A DNA stretch of 64,000 nucleotides, taken from Polyporus tsugae. Taxonomy: Eukaryota > Basidiomycota > Agaricomycetes > Polyporales > Polyporaceae. Under the pieces are notes generated by a model. The model was not told where the DNA came from and made no database searches. It saw nothing but the letters and a program-made list of their open reading frames with translations. This document shows, piece by piece, positions 45,424 to 57,805 of the stretch. Each line of letters begins with the position of its first letter. Position 1 is the stretch's first letter. A program made the translations under genes and the position numbers. The stretch covers positions 124,001 through 188,000 of the forward strand of contig JAHRBS010000009.1 in assembly GCA_024305745.1 (NCBI GenBank), read 5' to 3'.

Positions 45424-47220
45424 ATGCCTGACCTCAACACGGATATTATAGAGGCCATCTGCGGTTCAGTCGATGACATCCACGACCTCCTCTCCGTGTC
45501 TCTCACTTGCTCGGCCATGTGGCGGATAGCGATACGTCAGCTCCTCAGGACGCACACCATCCATCTCAAAAGCCGCAAGGCGATTCGCGGTTTCCGGTCA
45601 TTCATCCTCAACCAAAAGCCGACGCGCGCACATCACATCCATTCCCTCGTCATCCCGCAGATCGCATGGACTCGGACCACCGATGACGGATTTTCCTTCG
45701 ACGATGTAGGTCAACTTATGGATATCCTGGATTGTGCAGTCAATCTCCACGCTCTGGATCTGTATCTGGACGGCTATCATCGTATGGAGCATGCACGAAT
45801 TTCCTCCGCTTTTGCAGGCATAGTCGCGCTCAGGTACCTATCGCTCGCGGATCCTGCGTTGCGCTGGCACACCATGCATTGAGCGCCTTGCGATCACCAC
45901 CAGCCGCGCTCTGCTTGAGAATCCAGTGGGGATTATCCGACGAAAGCCGCGCTTCTCTGCTGGCCGCTCATCTCAACCAATCGTTTTCAAGTCCATCCAT
46001 TCTAACAAGTCTTCACATCGATTGGATATACTTGTCACGGAATAACTCCTTCCTCAACCTTCCTCAGTTCCGCTCCGTACGATCCCTCATTATTACCCAG
46101 GTCACACACGAGCCCGGATTAGATGCCCTTCTTCACTTGTTCCCCTGCTTGGATGGTACATTACGCCTACGCCTACGCTTGACCGCCTCGGAGAACATGT
46201 CAAGCTTTGCTCGTCGCCGGCGGCTTGCCGAAATTCGAGAGGAGAATAGGCGTGCGCAAGAAGTCTCCCGCTGGGCGAGATTGGACAGGCTTGACTGCGA
46301 GTCCACGACCGCTTTCATGCTCGCACTCCAATGTCCCGTCCGCCACCTAACGATCGATCGCTTCGACACCACTCTCCTCGCCGACATCCGAATGCAGCAC
46401 CTCGTCGTCGCCGACATCCAATTTCCGCAGGATCTCACGGCCCACACGGGCGGCACACGCACGCTTTCTCTCGCTGGTGGTCCCACGCACATCGTCCTGA
46501 TCGTCAGATACGAGGCAGAGGACTACGCCTTGAATAACGAACGTCCCAACCGTCCCATCCCCCGGCGCAACGAGAACACCGTTTTCGTGAGCCCCCACTT
46601 CATCGCATCCGCATTACTGCTGTACATACTAAATCCTAACCCACCCACTGTGTCATCCATCCTTCCTGTGGCGCTACCACCGGCTCGTCCCCGCTACCAC
46701 CTACCACAGGAGAGCACAGTCCAAGCCCTCGCCTCCTTCCCGCACCTCACGCACGCGCGCCTCGTATTCCACTGCTCCAAGGAATACTCGTTCAAGGACG
46801 ACCTGGACGAATACGACTTTGTCCACCAGATGCGCGAGTGCGCCTCCATCTCCCCGTCGACGTCTCCCCGGGGGGCCCTCGCGACGGCTTGTCCCACCCT
46901 ACGCTACTTGGTCGTGACCGCTGCCGGGCGCGACGAGACGCAACCCGATATCGCGCCCCACGGACGCTGGCTCCGAACCCGCGCGTGGCGGGTAGTGCTA
47001 GTCGAAGGCGACGGTTGCCGACGGGGAGCTGACGGCGAGGAGCCTGCAGCCCCACGGATGCTCGAGGAACTCAGCCGCTACGCTGTGGGGAGGCTCATCG
47101 AGGACGAGGACATGGGCTTGCCGGAAGAGTGGGAGGTACGTTCCAGAGGTATCGTTCTGGAAACAATGACGCTGACGTGCGTGTGTTCTTCAGCGGAAGG
47201 TGGAGTCTTGTAGGACGTAA
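45424..47220 (+). pseudogene. F-box protein F1, one-base frameshift
   Basis: The model has exons 45424-46586, 46710-47135 and 47194-47220. It starts MPDLNTDIIEAICGSVDDIH, then DLLSVSLTCSAMW, a short F-box-like N-terminus. Long leucine-rich beta/alpha stretches follow (LFPCLDGTLRL, LDRLDC, CPVRHLTIDRFDT), and the family ending is DEDMGLPEEWE, RKVESCRT. The frame breaks at about 45867, where TGGCACACC should read TGGGCACACC (WAHHAL in the relatives); one missing G explains it. With that base restored the summed exons divide by three. It would act as a substrate adaptor of an SCF ubiquitin ligase. It may be a real gene with a sequencing error. Confidence 0.75.
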
Positions 47221-47892
47221 TAAAACGCGCGACCTGCTGCTGGTTCCCAATATACTGCATAGACAATTAACGTCTTCTTGTTATCTTTGGTACTATACCT
47301 ACTTACGTGTTCGAACTTGATGCTCACCCGCTACTTAGATAAAGAGGTTGTCACCCATGAATATTAATGGGAGGTCGGAGACTCTAACGCGAAAGACTGA
47401 GGCCCAGTCAAAATCGACGAGCGCCCCAGTTTCCCGGAGCGTGCGTGGTCGTGAGCGGTCGTGCCGGAGCAGCCCCGTCGTGTCCTATCGTGAAGCTTCG
47501 AAACCGGCGATCGTGCGCCATCGTCCATGCCTGCAAGCGCTCGTAAAACGAATGCCGCGTAAACCTCTGCCATAGACCTGTTCGCTGTCGACGTAGCAAT
47601 ATCCCTCCTGTCCTCAATGCGTTGACTCAACTTCAGACTCTGCAGGTGACCTGACGTACTGAGGTGTCAAGCCAAAGCGCAGCGTAGGGCAGTTGCAGAT
47701 TCCGTAATTCGAACAAATGAGGTACTACAACTGCAGTAACCGTACCCCGGGATTGCCGTGGGTAGCGTTATACAAGGTTCAGGTGCTAGTAGTATAATTA
47801 CAACATGCAGCTCGACAAGGAGGCAAACAAACACGACCGCTCGCCATCCTCCCAAGAACTTCTTTCCTGGCATTCATTAATATTCCACTCCC
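47221..47892. other. intergenic, no gene recognised
   Basis: Between the convergent stops of F1 and MCT-5. Only short frames. Confidence 0.4.
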
Positions 47893-49858
47893 TCAATCGC
47901 TCCCGCTCGCACCCCCAGTTCTGACCAAAAAGTGCCTCGAAACCGCCATTAGTGCCGCCGACAACAAGAGCGTCGACCCTGGTTGTTCAAGTTGTCGCGT
48001 TAACAGACACGGCCGATTCGTGAGGCAGTGGGACGGACGCACCTCCCGCATACCCGACGTCCTTGAACGAGCCCGTGCCGTCGAGGATCGCGCCCGACAT
48101 CGGCGAGCCGGTAATCACCCCGATCGCCACGACGGTAAGCCCCATGCCGATGCGCAGCCCGACCTCCGGGACGGGACCCATGCGCGCGAAGGGCTGCACG
48201 AGGAGCGCGAGGGTCGCGCCAGTCGAGATGCTACAGCCATCACGGATCATGTCAGCGTTTGCGGGACGAACGAAGCTACGAGCAAGAAACCAAGGACGCG
48301 CACCCTAAAAACACGGAGATGACGACAAACGAGGCGACGTTCGTGGCGAATGGCCACGTGAATGTCACGACTGCAGTGAGCAAAGTTGCCGGGATTAGGA
48401 CGTTGAGTGGTCCTACATATAAGCGTGAGCGTGTCAGCTGTCGTGCCGTTGCATGCGAGGAGGAAGTATGATCTGGGCGTACCAAACCGGTCCGCGAGCA
48501 GTCCACTTGCCACCCGCCCGAGAGTAGATATTGCATTGGCGATAGCCAACAGATAGAATGACAAATCGGCATTGAGACCCGCTCCGACGGCGCTGACGGT
48601 AAGATACGTAAAGACCTGATGAGGAGATTAGCCGCTGACTGGTTGCGAATACCCGTCACGCACATTGAACAAGGCAAGAGTGTTGACGACGAGAGACGCG
48701 ACGTAGAACGAGTACGCGGGCTTCTTGAACTCCGCGATGTTGATCAACGGACCGAGGTCATGCGTCCCGGGGAGTCTCCTCGCGATTGTCTGACACGACC
48801 TCGATGAACGGGACCAGGCAGGAAGCTCGAGCAGCAACGCACCAGGTTAGATACGAGGAGAAGCCCAAGGGCTATGAAGCCCAATATGCGCATTGTCCAC
48901 TGGAAACTTCAGCCGCGCCGGTGAGTGGGATATAAACCTCAAAGCGCGGGTAAAACGCGTACCTCACGCGGTGGAGGAGATCCCTTACGATGATAGGGAA
49001 GATGCACCCGCCAACGCCCGCTCCGCCGAACGAGCAGGAGATCGCCAAGCCGAGCCGTCTCTTAAACCAGTGCGCCATCACCATGTTTCCCATATTGAAG
49101 AACACCCCGCTCGCGAGCTGTCAAGGTCCTCCGACGTTAGCACTCTTCACCTAGTGCGTAATGAAGTTGAGCACCGACCCCCATGCCGAAGCCCTGGCAG
49201 AGGAGGAAATGCCAATACTGCGTGCACTGGGCAGTGAGGAACACGCACGCAACGAACAGCGCGGATGCGACGAAGACGGGAAGCCTAAGGTGGCCCATGT
49301 CGAACAACCTCCCGAAGAGCAGCCCCGGAGCGAAGAGCATCGCATTCTATCGCGCGGCATCAGGGACGCCACCAAGTGAGTCGCTCGGAGAGGGCGACGA
49401 ACCTGAATAGACCCTATCCATGCACTGCGCGACGGAGGTGAGTGCAAAAGTCAACGAACATTCTGGGGGGTATCTCACATATCGGAAGACGATTGATGCG
49501 GTAGCTCGACCTCCTGATAGTAAGCCTGGAACGTCTGCAAGTTCGGTTCGATCAACGCGCACTCTGAGGCAATGTCGGGATCGTGCTTACCCCCCAAGCG
49601 GTGAGGAGGCCAACCGTGGCGCACATCCCGCAGACGACCTACACGGAAGAGAAGTCAGTCAGAGTATATTGTAGCGATACATCCTTAACGTACCCCAAGC
49701 ACCACGAGCCATGCTCGCAGTCCACCGTCGGGGCAGTCTTCCGAATCCACTTCCTCGACGACCACTGTCTCTATCGGTTCCTTCAGAGACGGGATATCGA
49801 GAACAGGTGTCTTCGCGCTGTTGTTGAGGACATCGGCAAGGCTTTCGATGGTAGGCAT
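47893..49858 (-). CDS. MCT-5, monocarboxylate-transporter-like MFS protein
   Basis: Twelve exons from 49694-49858 down to 47893-47978 (others 49591-49638, 49479-49534, 49403-49424, 49179-49346, 48963-49117, 48843-48906, 48664-48789, 48483-48615, 48304-48412, 48043-48230) give 439 residues. Every exon has the same length as in MCT-4. Landmarks: PDGGLRAWLVVLG, AWIGSIQ, HWFKRRLGLAIS, LLADRFG, DGTGSFKDVGYAGG. In the CTQYWQFLL segment the second Gln is His and the preceding Glu is Gln (TAQCTQYWHF), both changes in a spot otherwise fixed here. It lies 24 kb from the cluster and inverted. It is the closest relative of the decayed MCT-6. Confidence 0.88.
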
Positions 49859-51533
49859 CGCCGCGTCGGTGAGGATGGGAGATGGGTGCGGGGGAGAACA
49901 GCCGTCGAGTGCACCTTGAGGGTGGGGTTCAAATCTCGGGTGGCTCGCGACCATTCCCCGCCGTCCTTGGTTGTCCCGAGAACTTTGTGAAGAGAAGCGG
50001 CGTGCACGCGAGGGGCGGCGATCCTGGCGAGGAGTGCTCGAGGCTTTTATCGAGAAGTTGCATCCTGTGAAGAAGCGCACCAGGAGAAGAAAGCTCCTGG
50101 CGAGACTTGTGACATCATTGGAAAGTCCTGACCTGGTCGATGACGGACATTGCGTTGCCAGTATTCGGTACCATTTTCGTCCTCTTAGTTCTGGTACTCA
50201 CACTGAGAACGGCGGGACTCACAGTCTAAACTTCCCCTTCTCAGTCCTTCGCTTCAGCATCTTCCGTTTCGAGCACCTCCATGTCCTCCCCGGGCCGCTC
50301 TTCTCTTACGATCGCTTCCACGAATGGGCATTCAAAACCCTTTCTCACCTCCGGGGGAGAGAAAGCACCATGATGGGCACGCCATCGTCTTCCGTGGTGG
50401 TGGCGGCGGCGGCGCATCGGCATCAATGGGCTCTAGCCCTCCCCCTCTGCAGCACATCCGTGTTGTAGGCCCACCTGTGCCCAGGATGCGAGGCTCTGAC
50501 AACGACGACGCTGGGATAATCCCTGTCACCCAACCCTCTACAGTTTGTGGTAGCGGTCGATCCGGTGTCTTGAGAAAGCTTACAAGATGGGGGACGGCAC
50601 GTGAGGACGACGTTCCGTGGCTCAGATCGGAGACATTGACGGGGAGTTCGCCAAGTTCCGTTTAAAGCAGAACAAGCAGTGGCCCCATTCGGTTCCCCAT
50701 CCCCTGACGTAGATGATACTAGATCAGCACCAGGAAGCGATGGACCAGGATAGCATAGACAGACAGAGTGCCATGTGGTCGATCAGCGACTTCGATTGTC
50801 GGACTTTGCTCGAGCGTAGCTGCAGCTGTGCTTCGGCGCGATTGTATGAGTGAAAAAGGGATCCTGTATGTCTGAAAAGGTGTATGCAACACACCACGAG
50901 TTCCAATGCTCTCGAAACGCCTCCAGTGTCCACGGTGAGCGATACGTATCTAACGCGACAGCGATGAAACGCCGCGGGGTCACCTGTGCAGCCTCATGGC
51001 CACGAGGCCATAACTTCTTCACGGGATACGTCTGACCTTCTCTGTTGCATGTTCAAAGTTTAAAGGACAATTAGACCTCACAAATCATACGGACGAACTG
51101 GTGAGCACTGACCTGTACATGCATGTGGACCACAATAGAATGCCAGAACTTGAACTCTGTCCGAGTCGCCGACGCTCAGGTACGAGATGAGGGAGGCCAG
51201 CCATACGGTGCCAGATTCGCTTGCTTCGCGGGCTGGTGCTGCGACAGTTACGACTATGAGGGAGGTAACGTAGGTCAATCACATTGAGGAGGGGTAAGTA
51301 GGATGATGCAGATGGTTTGGTTCCAAGGTGCTGACAGCTGCAGATGCTTCCAGCTCGGGTTGTGCGTCAGCTCAGGCACACGCGCGCTTCGCTGATTCGT
51401 AGTAGGGGACCGCGAACGATTGGAAGGGACATAGGTACCCCCATAATAATACCTCACAGAGTCCTTGAAAGTCGTGCCTCGGAGGGGTGTGGCGGGACGC
51501 GTCCGCTCCCTCCACTTAAAGTGTATCCGGCTA
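49859..51533. other. intergenic, no gene recognised
   Basis: Contains a GGTGGTGGCGGCGGCGGCG-type microsatellite at about 50396-50415 and an open plus frame to about 50665 with Pro/Gly-rich composition. No domain was found. Confidence 0.35.
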
Positions 51534-53351
51534 CTACGTCCGACAAGCCTCCAGCTTCCGCTGCAAGTCGCACATCAGCTTCCCATTTCCCCATCAAGGG
51601 ATGACGCGGACGGGGAAACACATACCTCCCACGCCTCCGGCAGGCCGATGTCCTCGTCCTCGATGGCCTTCCTCGCCTCATAGTCGCTGAGCTCCTCGAA
51701 CGTCTGCGTAGCCTGCTTGCTGCTCTTGCCCTTGGCGCCGCGGCCTCCCCGCGGCCTCCCAACTTGTCCTTCGCGCGCGTCGACTACCCGCCAGGCGCGT
51801 GTCCGGAGCCAGCGCTGAAACGCGGCATCGGGTTTGGTCTCGTCGCGGCCGGCAACGGTCAGGATGAAGCAGCGCAGCGCGGGGCACGCCGCGAGGACGT
51901 GCGGCGGACTCGGAGGCGGACCAGACACAGATGCGTCGCGCATTCTTCGGACTAGGTCGTCCATTTCCTCGCCGCACGGGCGGTCCTTGTAGCAGTGGAA
52001 CACGAGACGGGCGTGCGTGGCGTGCGGGAAGACGGAGAGGGCCTGGACGGTGTGCTTCTGTGGATACGGCGCGCGGTAGAGCAGATACGAGCGAGACATG
52101 TGCGCGAGTTAGCTGGGGTGGTGGTGGTGGCGGCGGCGGCGGCGGGATGGTCTAGGAATGAAGGACGGGGACTCACAAGGACGACCTTCCAACGGATATC
52201 ATCGGTGTCATCGAAGGTCTTCTTCGTCTCTTCATACTCCTTCGCCTCGCAGGACACGATCAGGACGACGTGAGTGGTGGAGGATGCATGCATGAATGCA
52301 GGTGCGTCTGCCTGGTGTTGAGAGATGTCGTGATAGAAAGGAAGACGGATGGCGTCGATGACAAGATGCCGGGGCTGGATACTGGCAAGGGCAGAGGTGT
52401 CAAAGGAATCGAGCGTCAAGTGGCGGACGGGACATTGGAGTGCGAGCATTTGAGCCGTGGTAGATTCGCAGTCGAGCCTGTCTAACCTCGCCCACCTGGA
52501 GGCTCCTTGCGCCCGCTGATTGTTTTCTTGTATTTCGGCGAGCTCCTCTGGATTAGACGAGATGCTTAGGGTTGCCTAGAAGTCCACGCTCAGGCACAGT
52601 GTACCGTCCAGGAAGGGGAGCAGATGAAGAAGGGCATCTAGTTTGGGCTCCCGCGGTAGAGGCTCGGCGATAGTGAGGGATCGGACAGAGAGAAACCGAG
52701 GAAGCCCGAGGAAGGAATCACCATACATGGGGATGCGACTGAGATGAAGAGTTGTGAGGGTGGATGAGCTTGAAAAGTGGGAAAGGCCTTGTTCGAAACG
52801 ACTCGCCAGCGTACTACTTGAAGGGGGTCGGAGGTCCAGTCCTTGGCTCTGACGCAGAGGGTGACGAGCGGTGATCGCAAGGCCATCAACGCATGATGCG
52901 CCCAGGACGTGTCCCAAGGTCGCAAGGGTTCGGTGAGCGATAGATGCCGAAGAGCTCCGATGGTCGCAAAAGTCGAGGAAACCCGTGGAGTGGCTGCGTA
53001 TGAAGGATCGAGGGAGAGATCGAGAGTGCCCAGGTTTACGGCGCAATCCAGAATCTCCATGATTTTCTCTACATCGTCATCTGGGTGAGCGGTTTCGTTG
53101 GTGATCCATGCGGTCTCGGGGATGACGAGGGAACTGAGGTGATGTGCGGAGGCGGGCTTCTGGTTGAGAACGAAACCTCGGAAACCGTGAATCGCCTTGC
53201 GGCTGTTGAGACGGATGGTGTGTGTCCTGAGGAGCTGGCGTATAGCTATGCCCCACATGACCGAGGAAGCGAGGGACAGGGAGAGGAGGTCGCGGATGTC
53301 ATCGATTGAGCCGCAGATGGCTTCCATAACATCAGTGTCGAGCTCGGGCAT
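51534..53351 (-). pseudogene. F-box protein F2, frameshift and nonsense
   Basis: Homologous to F1 and F3 throughout, with exons 52177-53351, 51626-52057 and 51534-51560. It starts MPELDTDVMEAICGSIDDIR and ends LPEAWE, RKLEACRT. There are two lesions. A one-base frame change occurs around 52835 between LCVRAKDWTSD and SRFEQGLSHFSSSSTLTTL. A TAG follows LSVDF at about 52577-52579, where F3 has Ser (DFSA). The nonsense change is not in a homopolymer, so F2 is the best-supported pseudogene of the family. A GGC microsatellite lies in its first intron (about 52124-52144). Confidence 0.8.
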
Positions 53352-54368
53352 GGCAGTGCGACGGAGCTCGAGAGACGCGAGTGACAGCAGAATCTATGGG
53401 AATCATTGAATCAACGGAGATTTCTGCCGAGCCACTCGCAAAGATGGAGCCAGAGGTCGATGTTTACTAGGTGCCAAAGAGGTTGTTAACACGACTCACT
53501 GTGTTTTGGCTAGTACGTCTTGCAATTGCAAGGGGTTGCCACGGGGGGAACCGATGTACAGGGACGCGGCCTCCAAGTCCTTATGAATGCAGGCGAATGA
53601 TTGCTGGTGTGGCGAAGAGTTATATACGACAGGTTTCCGAGCCCTAACCAACCTTGACTCGGATTATCGGCATGCGGCGAGGGAGAACGGAGAACGGAGA
53701 ATGGCATGGATACAATCGATTCTGAGCGGCGGCGTCACCCGGCGTGTCTCAACATCGCAAGCGCCTGCGGCTACACGGAGTGTCCGGCCCGGATTCGGGC
53801 CAAGGTACGTTCGCAACAGCGAGCCGCCGCCCCCGCCGCTCGGGGCCGCTGATCCTCGAACTTCCAACTGCCCGACTCGCACGATCGTCTGCACCAGCAA
53901 CGTGCAAAGCACCGTCTTTTCAGGCCATATAGGATGCTTCAGAGGGCGCTTTAGCGGAGCCATTCGGACTACGGCTGGCGTTCAACGCTCTTTGGTGAGA
54001 ATGTCTACGCCGAAAAATGCCATTTCACTGCCCGCCTCGGTGGTATCCTAACACCTCGTAGCAGCCCGTTAAAGGGATTCTTTGAGAACCAACCATCCAC
54101 ACCTCTCCCCTTCCATTGCTCCCTGATCATAAGCTCAAGTTCTCATTCTGCGCCTCGATTCTTTCGATGGCAATGATGTTGAGGCGCGTAGAGCTCCTCT
54201 CCAGACTCCGAGTCCCGGAATCGCACCAAGGATTCACCATGGCAGTTGTCACGATCGAAAGAACTGCTTGCCGTGAGTCACATCAGTCGCTATCGAGGAC
54301 GTGGAGTTGTCGCTTCTTACGATTGGCCATTGTCGTATGTACTTGTACTCGGACACCAACATGACCGA
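53352..54368. other. intergenic, no gene recognised
   Basis: Only short frames. A CCGCCGCCCCCGCCG-like run lies near 53824. Confidence 0.35.
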
Positions 54369-56097
54369 TTACATCCTGCAGGCTGCCAATTTTCGCTGAA
54401 GTCACAGGTCAGCTCTGTTTCTTCGAGGGAATAATTGGGGAGCGTACCTCCCACTCTTCCGGCAAACCCAAGTCCTCGGCCTCTATGACCCTCCTCGCAG
54501 CGTAGTCGCTAAGTGCCTCGAGCATCGGTAGAGCTACCTCGCTGCCGCTCCCGTCTCCCAACAGACCTCCCTCCTCAGGATGGACTACCCGCCATGCGCC
54601 TGTATGAATCCAGCGTCGCTGGGACGCGATAGCGGACTGGGCATCGTCACGGCCCGCGGCAGTGACGGAAAAGTAGCGTAGCTTGGGGCAGGGGGCGAGG
54701 AGCTGGGGTGGGGGCGCGAGCTGCGAGACGGATGTGCGTTCGCGCATTTCGCGTATGAAGTCATCCATCTCGTCCTCGCGTGGGTCCTTGTGGCAATACA
54801 ATACGAGACGCGCGTGTGTGACGTTCTTGAAGAGCGAAATGGTCTGAAGCAGGGCCTCCTAAGGACCCGGAAACATGTGAGGTGCACGAGTTAGAGTCAA
54901 ATTCAGGGCTGCGCGGTGACTAGTGTAGGGATGACTCACGAAGGCAGCGTCCCAACGAAAGTTGTAGGATTGTTCAAAAAGCACCTTTGCATTGACGTAT
55001 TCCTTCGATTCCCATGATGTGATTAGGACGATATGGGTCGGATAACTTGAAGAACCAGCAGCAGGCGTTTTTGAGCGGAGCCTTCCGAGGGACGAGAGAT
55101 AGAAAGGAAGTCGAATAGGGGCGATGACAAGATTCTGGGGTTGAATACCGATAATGGCAGGGAGGTCAAAGGAATCAATCGTGAAGTGGCGGACGGGACA
55201 TCGGAGCGCGAGCATGCCGGCGGCGGAAGCGTCGCAGTCAAGCCTGTCCAAGCCTGTCCACTGGGAGACATCTTGGGCACGCCTATTCTCCTCTTGTATT
55301 TCGCTAAGCCTGAAATTATTGAAAAGCCGTATGCTTGCTGAGAAATCCAAGCGCAGGCATAGTGTGCCGTCCAGGGAGGGGAACAGGTGAAGAAGGGCAT
55401 TCAGCCTGGGCTCGCGTGGGAGAGGCCTGGTGATAGTGAGGGATCGGACAGAGCGAAACTGAGGAAAGTCGAGAAACGAGTTGTCGTATATGGGGATCTG
55501 ATGGAGGTGAAGATTTGTGAGAGTGGATGAACTTGAAAAGCGGGAGACCATCTGGAAGAAACGACCCGCCGGCGGAGAAGGGGCGAAGGTCAACTTGTCT
55601 CCCGCGCCCACGCAGAGCGTTCGAAGGGGCGATTTCACGGCGCTGAGTGCATGGTGTGCCCAGTACGGCCCAGGGTCTACGAGCGATAGATACCTGAGAG
55701 CTGACATGCCTGCAAAAGCGAACGAAATTCGTGCCGATTCTGCACGATCGGAGTTGGGGAGAGACATATCGAGACTGTCGAGATTGACCGCGCAATCCAG
55801 GATATCTATCAGGTGATGTACCTCGTCGAAGAGAATGCTGCGTTCGGTGATCCATGCGATATCGGGGATGACGAGGGAATGGATGTGATGAGCGCGGGTT
55901 GACTTTTGGTTGAGGATGAATGACCGGAAACGTCGAATCGCCTTGCGGCTCGTTAGATGGATGGTGTGCGCTCTGAGAAGCTGACGTATCGCTATCCGCC
56001 CCACCATGGAACAAGTGAGAGACAAAGAGAGGAGGTCGTGGATGTCATCTGTCACACCACAGATGGCCTCCAGCACATCGGTGTCGAGGTCAGGCAT
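54369..56097 (-). CDS. F-box protein F3 (intact)
   Basis: Three exons (54940-56097, 54448-54858, 54369-54395) give 531 residues with no break. The start MPDLDTDVLEAICG was chosen because F1 and F2 begin identically; an in-frame upstream Met exists at 56166. The short F-box-like motif (DIHDLLSLSLTCS) is followed by leucine-rich strands (RYLSLVDP, LLHLFPSLDGTLCLRLDFS) and ends DLGLPEEWE, RKLAACRM. The tiny 9-codon last exon is conserved in F1, F2 and F3. It is a predicted SCF adaptor with unknown target. An inverted repeat (ACCCGGAAACATGTTTCCGGGT) lies in the first intron, next to the acceptor. Confidence 0.8.
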
Positions 56098-57067
56098 AAG
56101 GCCGTCCGGCGGCCGCCGCGTGCGATGAAGGCTGAGGGATGCTATGTGGGAATTCCTGGGAGCCATCCCAACGGAGCTTTGCCTGCAAGACAGTGCCCGG
56201 TGTTCAGTGCGACCGTCGCGGACAAACTGATAGACCCTACTTACCAGCTCAGACAGGATCCAGTGATGTATGCGCGCATGCGCTGACGGTAAAGTATCAA
56301 TCTGAGGACGAATAAGAAATGGAGACCCTAACCCCAGAATTTTTATGGCGGGCTATTATGTGAATCATTACTCCGAGTAATCGGAGGTTTAAACAACGCC
56401 ACATGAGCAAACGCTTGTTTCCGGACGCTCTTGACACACGCTCATCGACCGGGGATCACATCCCTGCAGAACACGCCTGTCTTCGACTCTATACACACGA
56501 GTATGGGTTCGCTACCTTACACGCCGACTCGTATTTTCTCATTCTCACTCCCTCATCTCGCTCTCCCGTGCAGCTCACCGCGGGCTCTCGCACTGTCAGA
56601 GCCCACTCAGATGCCTGTGTAAGTCTACCACTATGTCCTCCAAATGTGTATCTGAGAGATGTGCATTGCATTCAAGGACTTTGCCGCCGATTTCGGCACG
56701 CAGTGGGGCCCGCTGTGCAGCTGTGCCGTATCCATGTCGCCCTGTGCATCCGTGGGGGTAGGATGTCGACGACGACGAGTCGCTAGTCAGATCCTGCCAT
56801 CCCCCACTTATGCAGACTTAACCCTCTTGCATCTAGACCTGTGAGTTCTCGACTCTCTGCGCTTCAATTTGTGCCGAAAGTCCCTGAATTCAGCTCCTAC
56901 CGAGCTACAGCGACCGGAGATCTCAAGACGAGTCACAATGATGTCCCGACCCTTGGTACAGTCGACTCTTTCATTCTCTTATGTAGCTACACCATGTATC
57001 TAATGCCTACCATGAGGCTCGGCCTCGCAGGGCAATAAACGGGATCTAGAAAGAAAGAAAAGAATGA
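56098..57067. other. intergenic, no gene recognised
   Basis: Between divergent F3 and the F4 fragment; short frames only. Confidence 0.35.
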
Positions 57068-57418
57068 ATGATGTCCCAACTCAACGTAGACGTATTCGGC
57101 CTCTTCTGTGGTTTCCTCGAGCAGGTCACCGATGTTCTCTCATTCCCTCTCGTCAACTCAGCCCAGCGACCACTTGCCGTTCAGCGCCGTCTCAGCATAG
57201 GCTCCATCCGCATTAAGGATGAACGATCCTTCCTCGACCTCCGCCGCTTCATCCTCGTGGATCATGCGCACTGTCGCCCACATCTTTGGTCTCTCGCCGT
57301 TGTTCTGGACAGTCAGACAGAGAGCTCGGACGACCCGAGCAACCTAGCAATCTCTTTCTTAGATCCTCGCGTGGTCGGAGAGTCTTACAAGGCAATAGCG
57401 CTACCGTGGACTGGCTGA
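57068..57418 (+). pseudogene. F4, 5' fragment of an F-box gene
   Basis: MMSQLNVDVFGLFCGFLEQV, then TDVLSFPLVNSAQRPLAVQR, is the counterpart of the first 100 codons of F5 (MPRLNLDVLCSVCSFLTDVP, DVLAFSLTCSTL). Similarity ends at about 57365 and the frame closes at 57418. The fragment is nearly identical over about 210 bp to the F-box piece inside MCT-6. 57419-57805 has no other gene. Confidence 0.7.
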
Positions 57419-57805
57419 TGTGGGAGCGTTGTGTTACTCCTTCGTCTGTAAGATATCGCGAACGAAAGCATTGCTCATACGAACCCGTTCAAGTCACGCA
57501 CAGTATCAAACCTTACTATGAGCATGCCGTTGGCGATTGCGATTGTAGCCAGGGAATTACTATATGAAGTACGCTGTTATTTGGAATACCAAGTGCCGGT
57601 CAAAGCTGGGGCGTTAACATCTCCGGAGTGTGGGAACCAGGTAGTGTTTCTATCTAAACTGTCTGGTGCTTCTTCGACCGTTACCATCTCCTGCTAGCAA
57701 CCTCCGTGTACACCTTTGGTCCTTGGTGAGTCCCTCTCCTTACAATGTCCTTTCAGACGGCCGACGATTACTATTTGCAGTGGCGAAAGGAGTATTGCTT
57801 CTCGC

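Noticed and set aside
49915..49945. B-box-like GGTTCAAATCTC
   Set aside because: No A box, anticodon arm or acceptor pairing upstream; it lies in plain intergenic DNA.
50324..50665. Plus-strand Pro/Gly-rich open frame as a gene
   Set aside because: It runs over a GGC microsatellite with low-complexity composition and has no domain.
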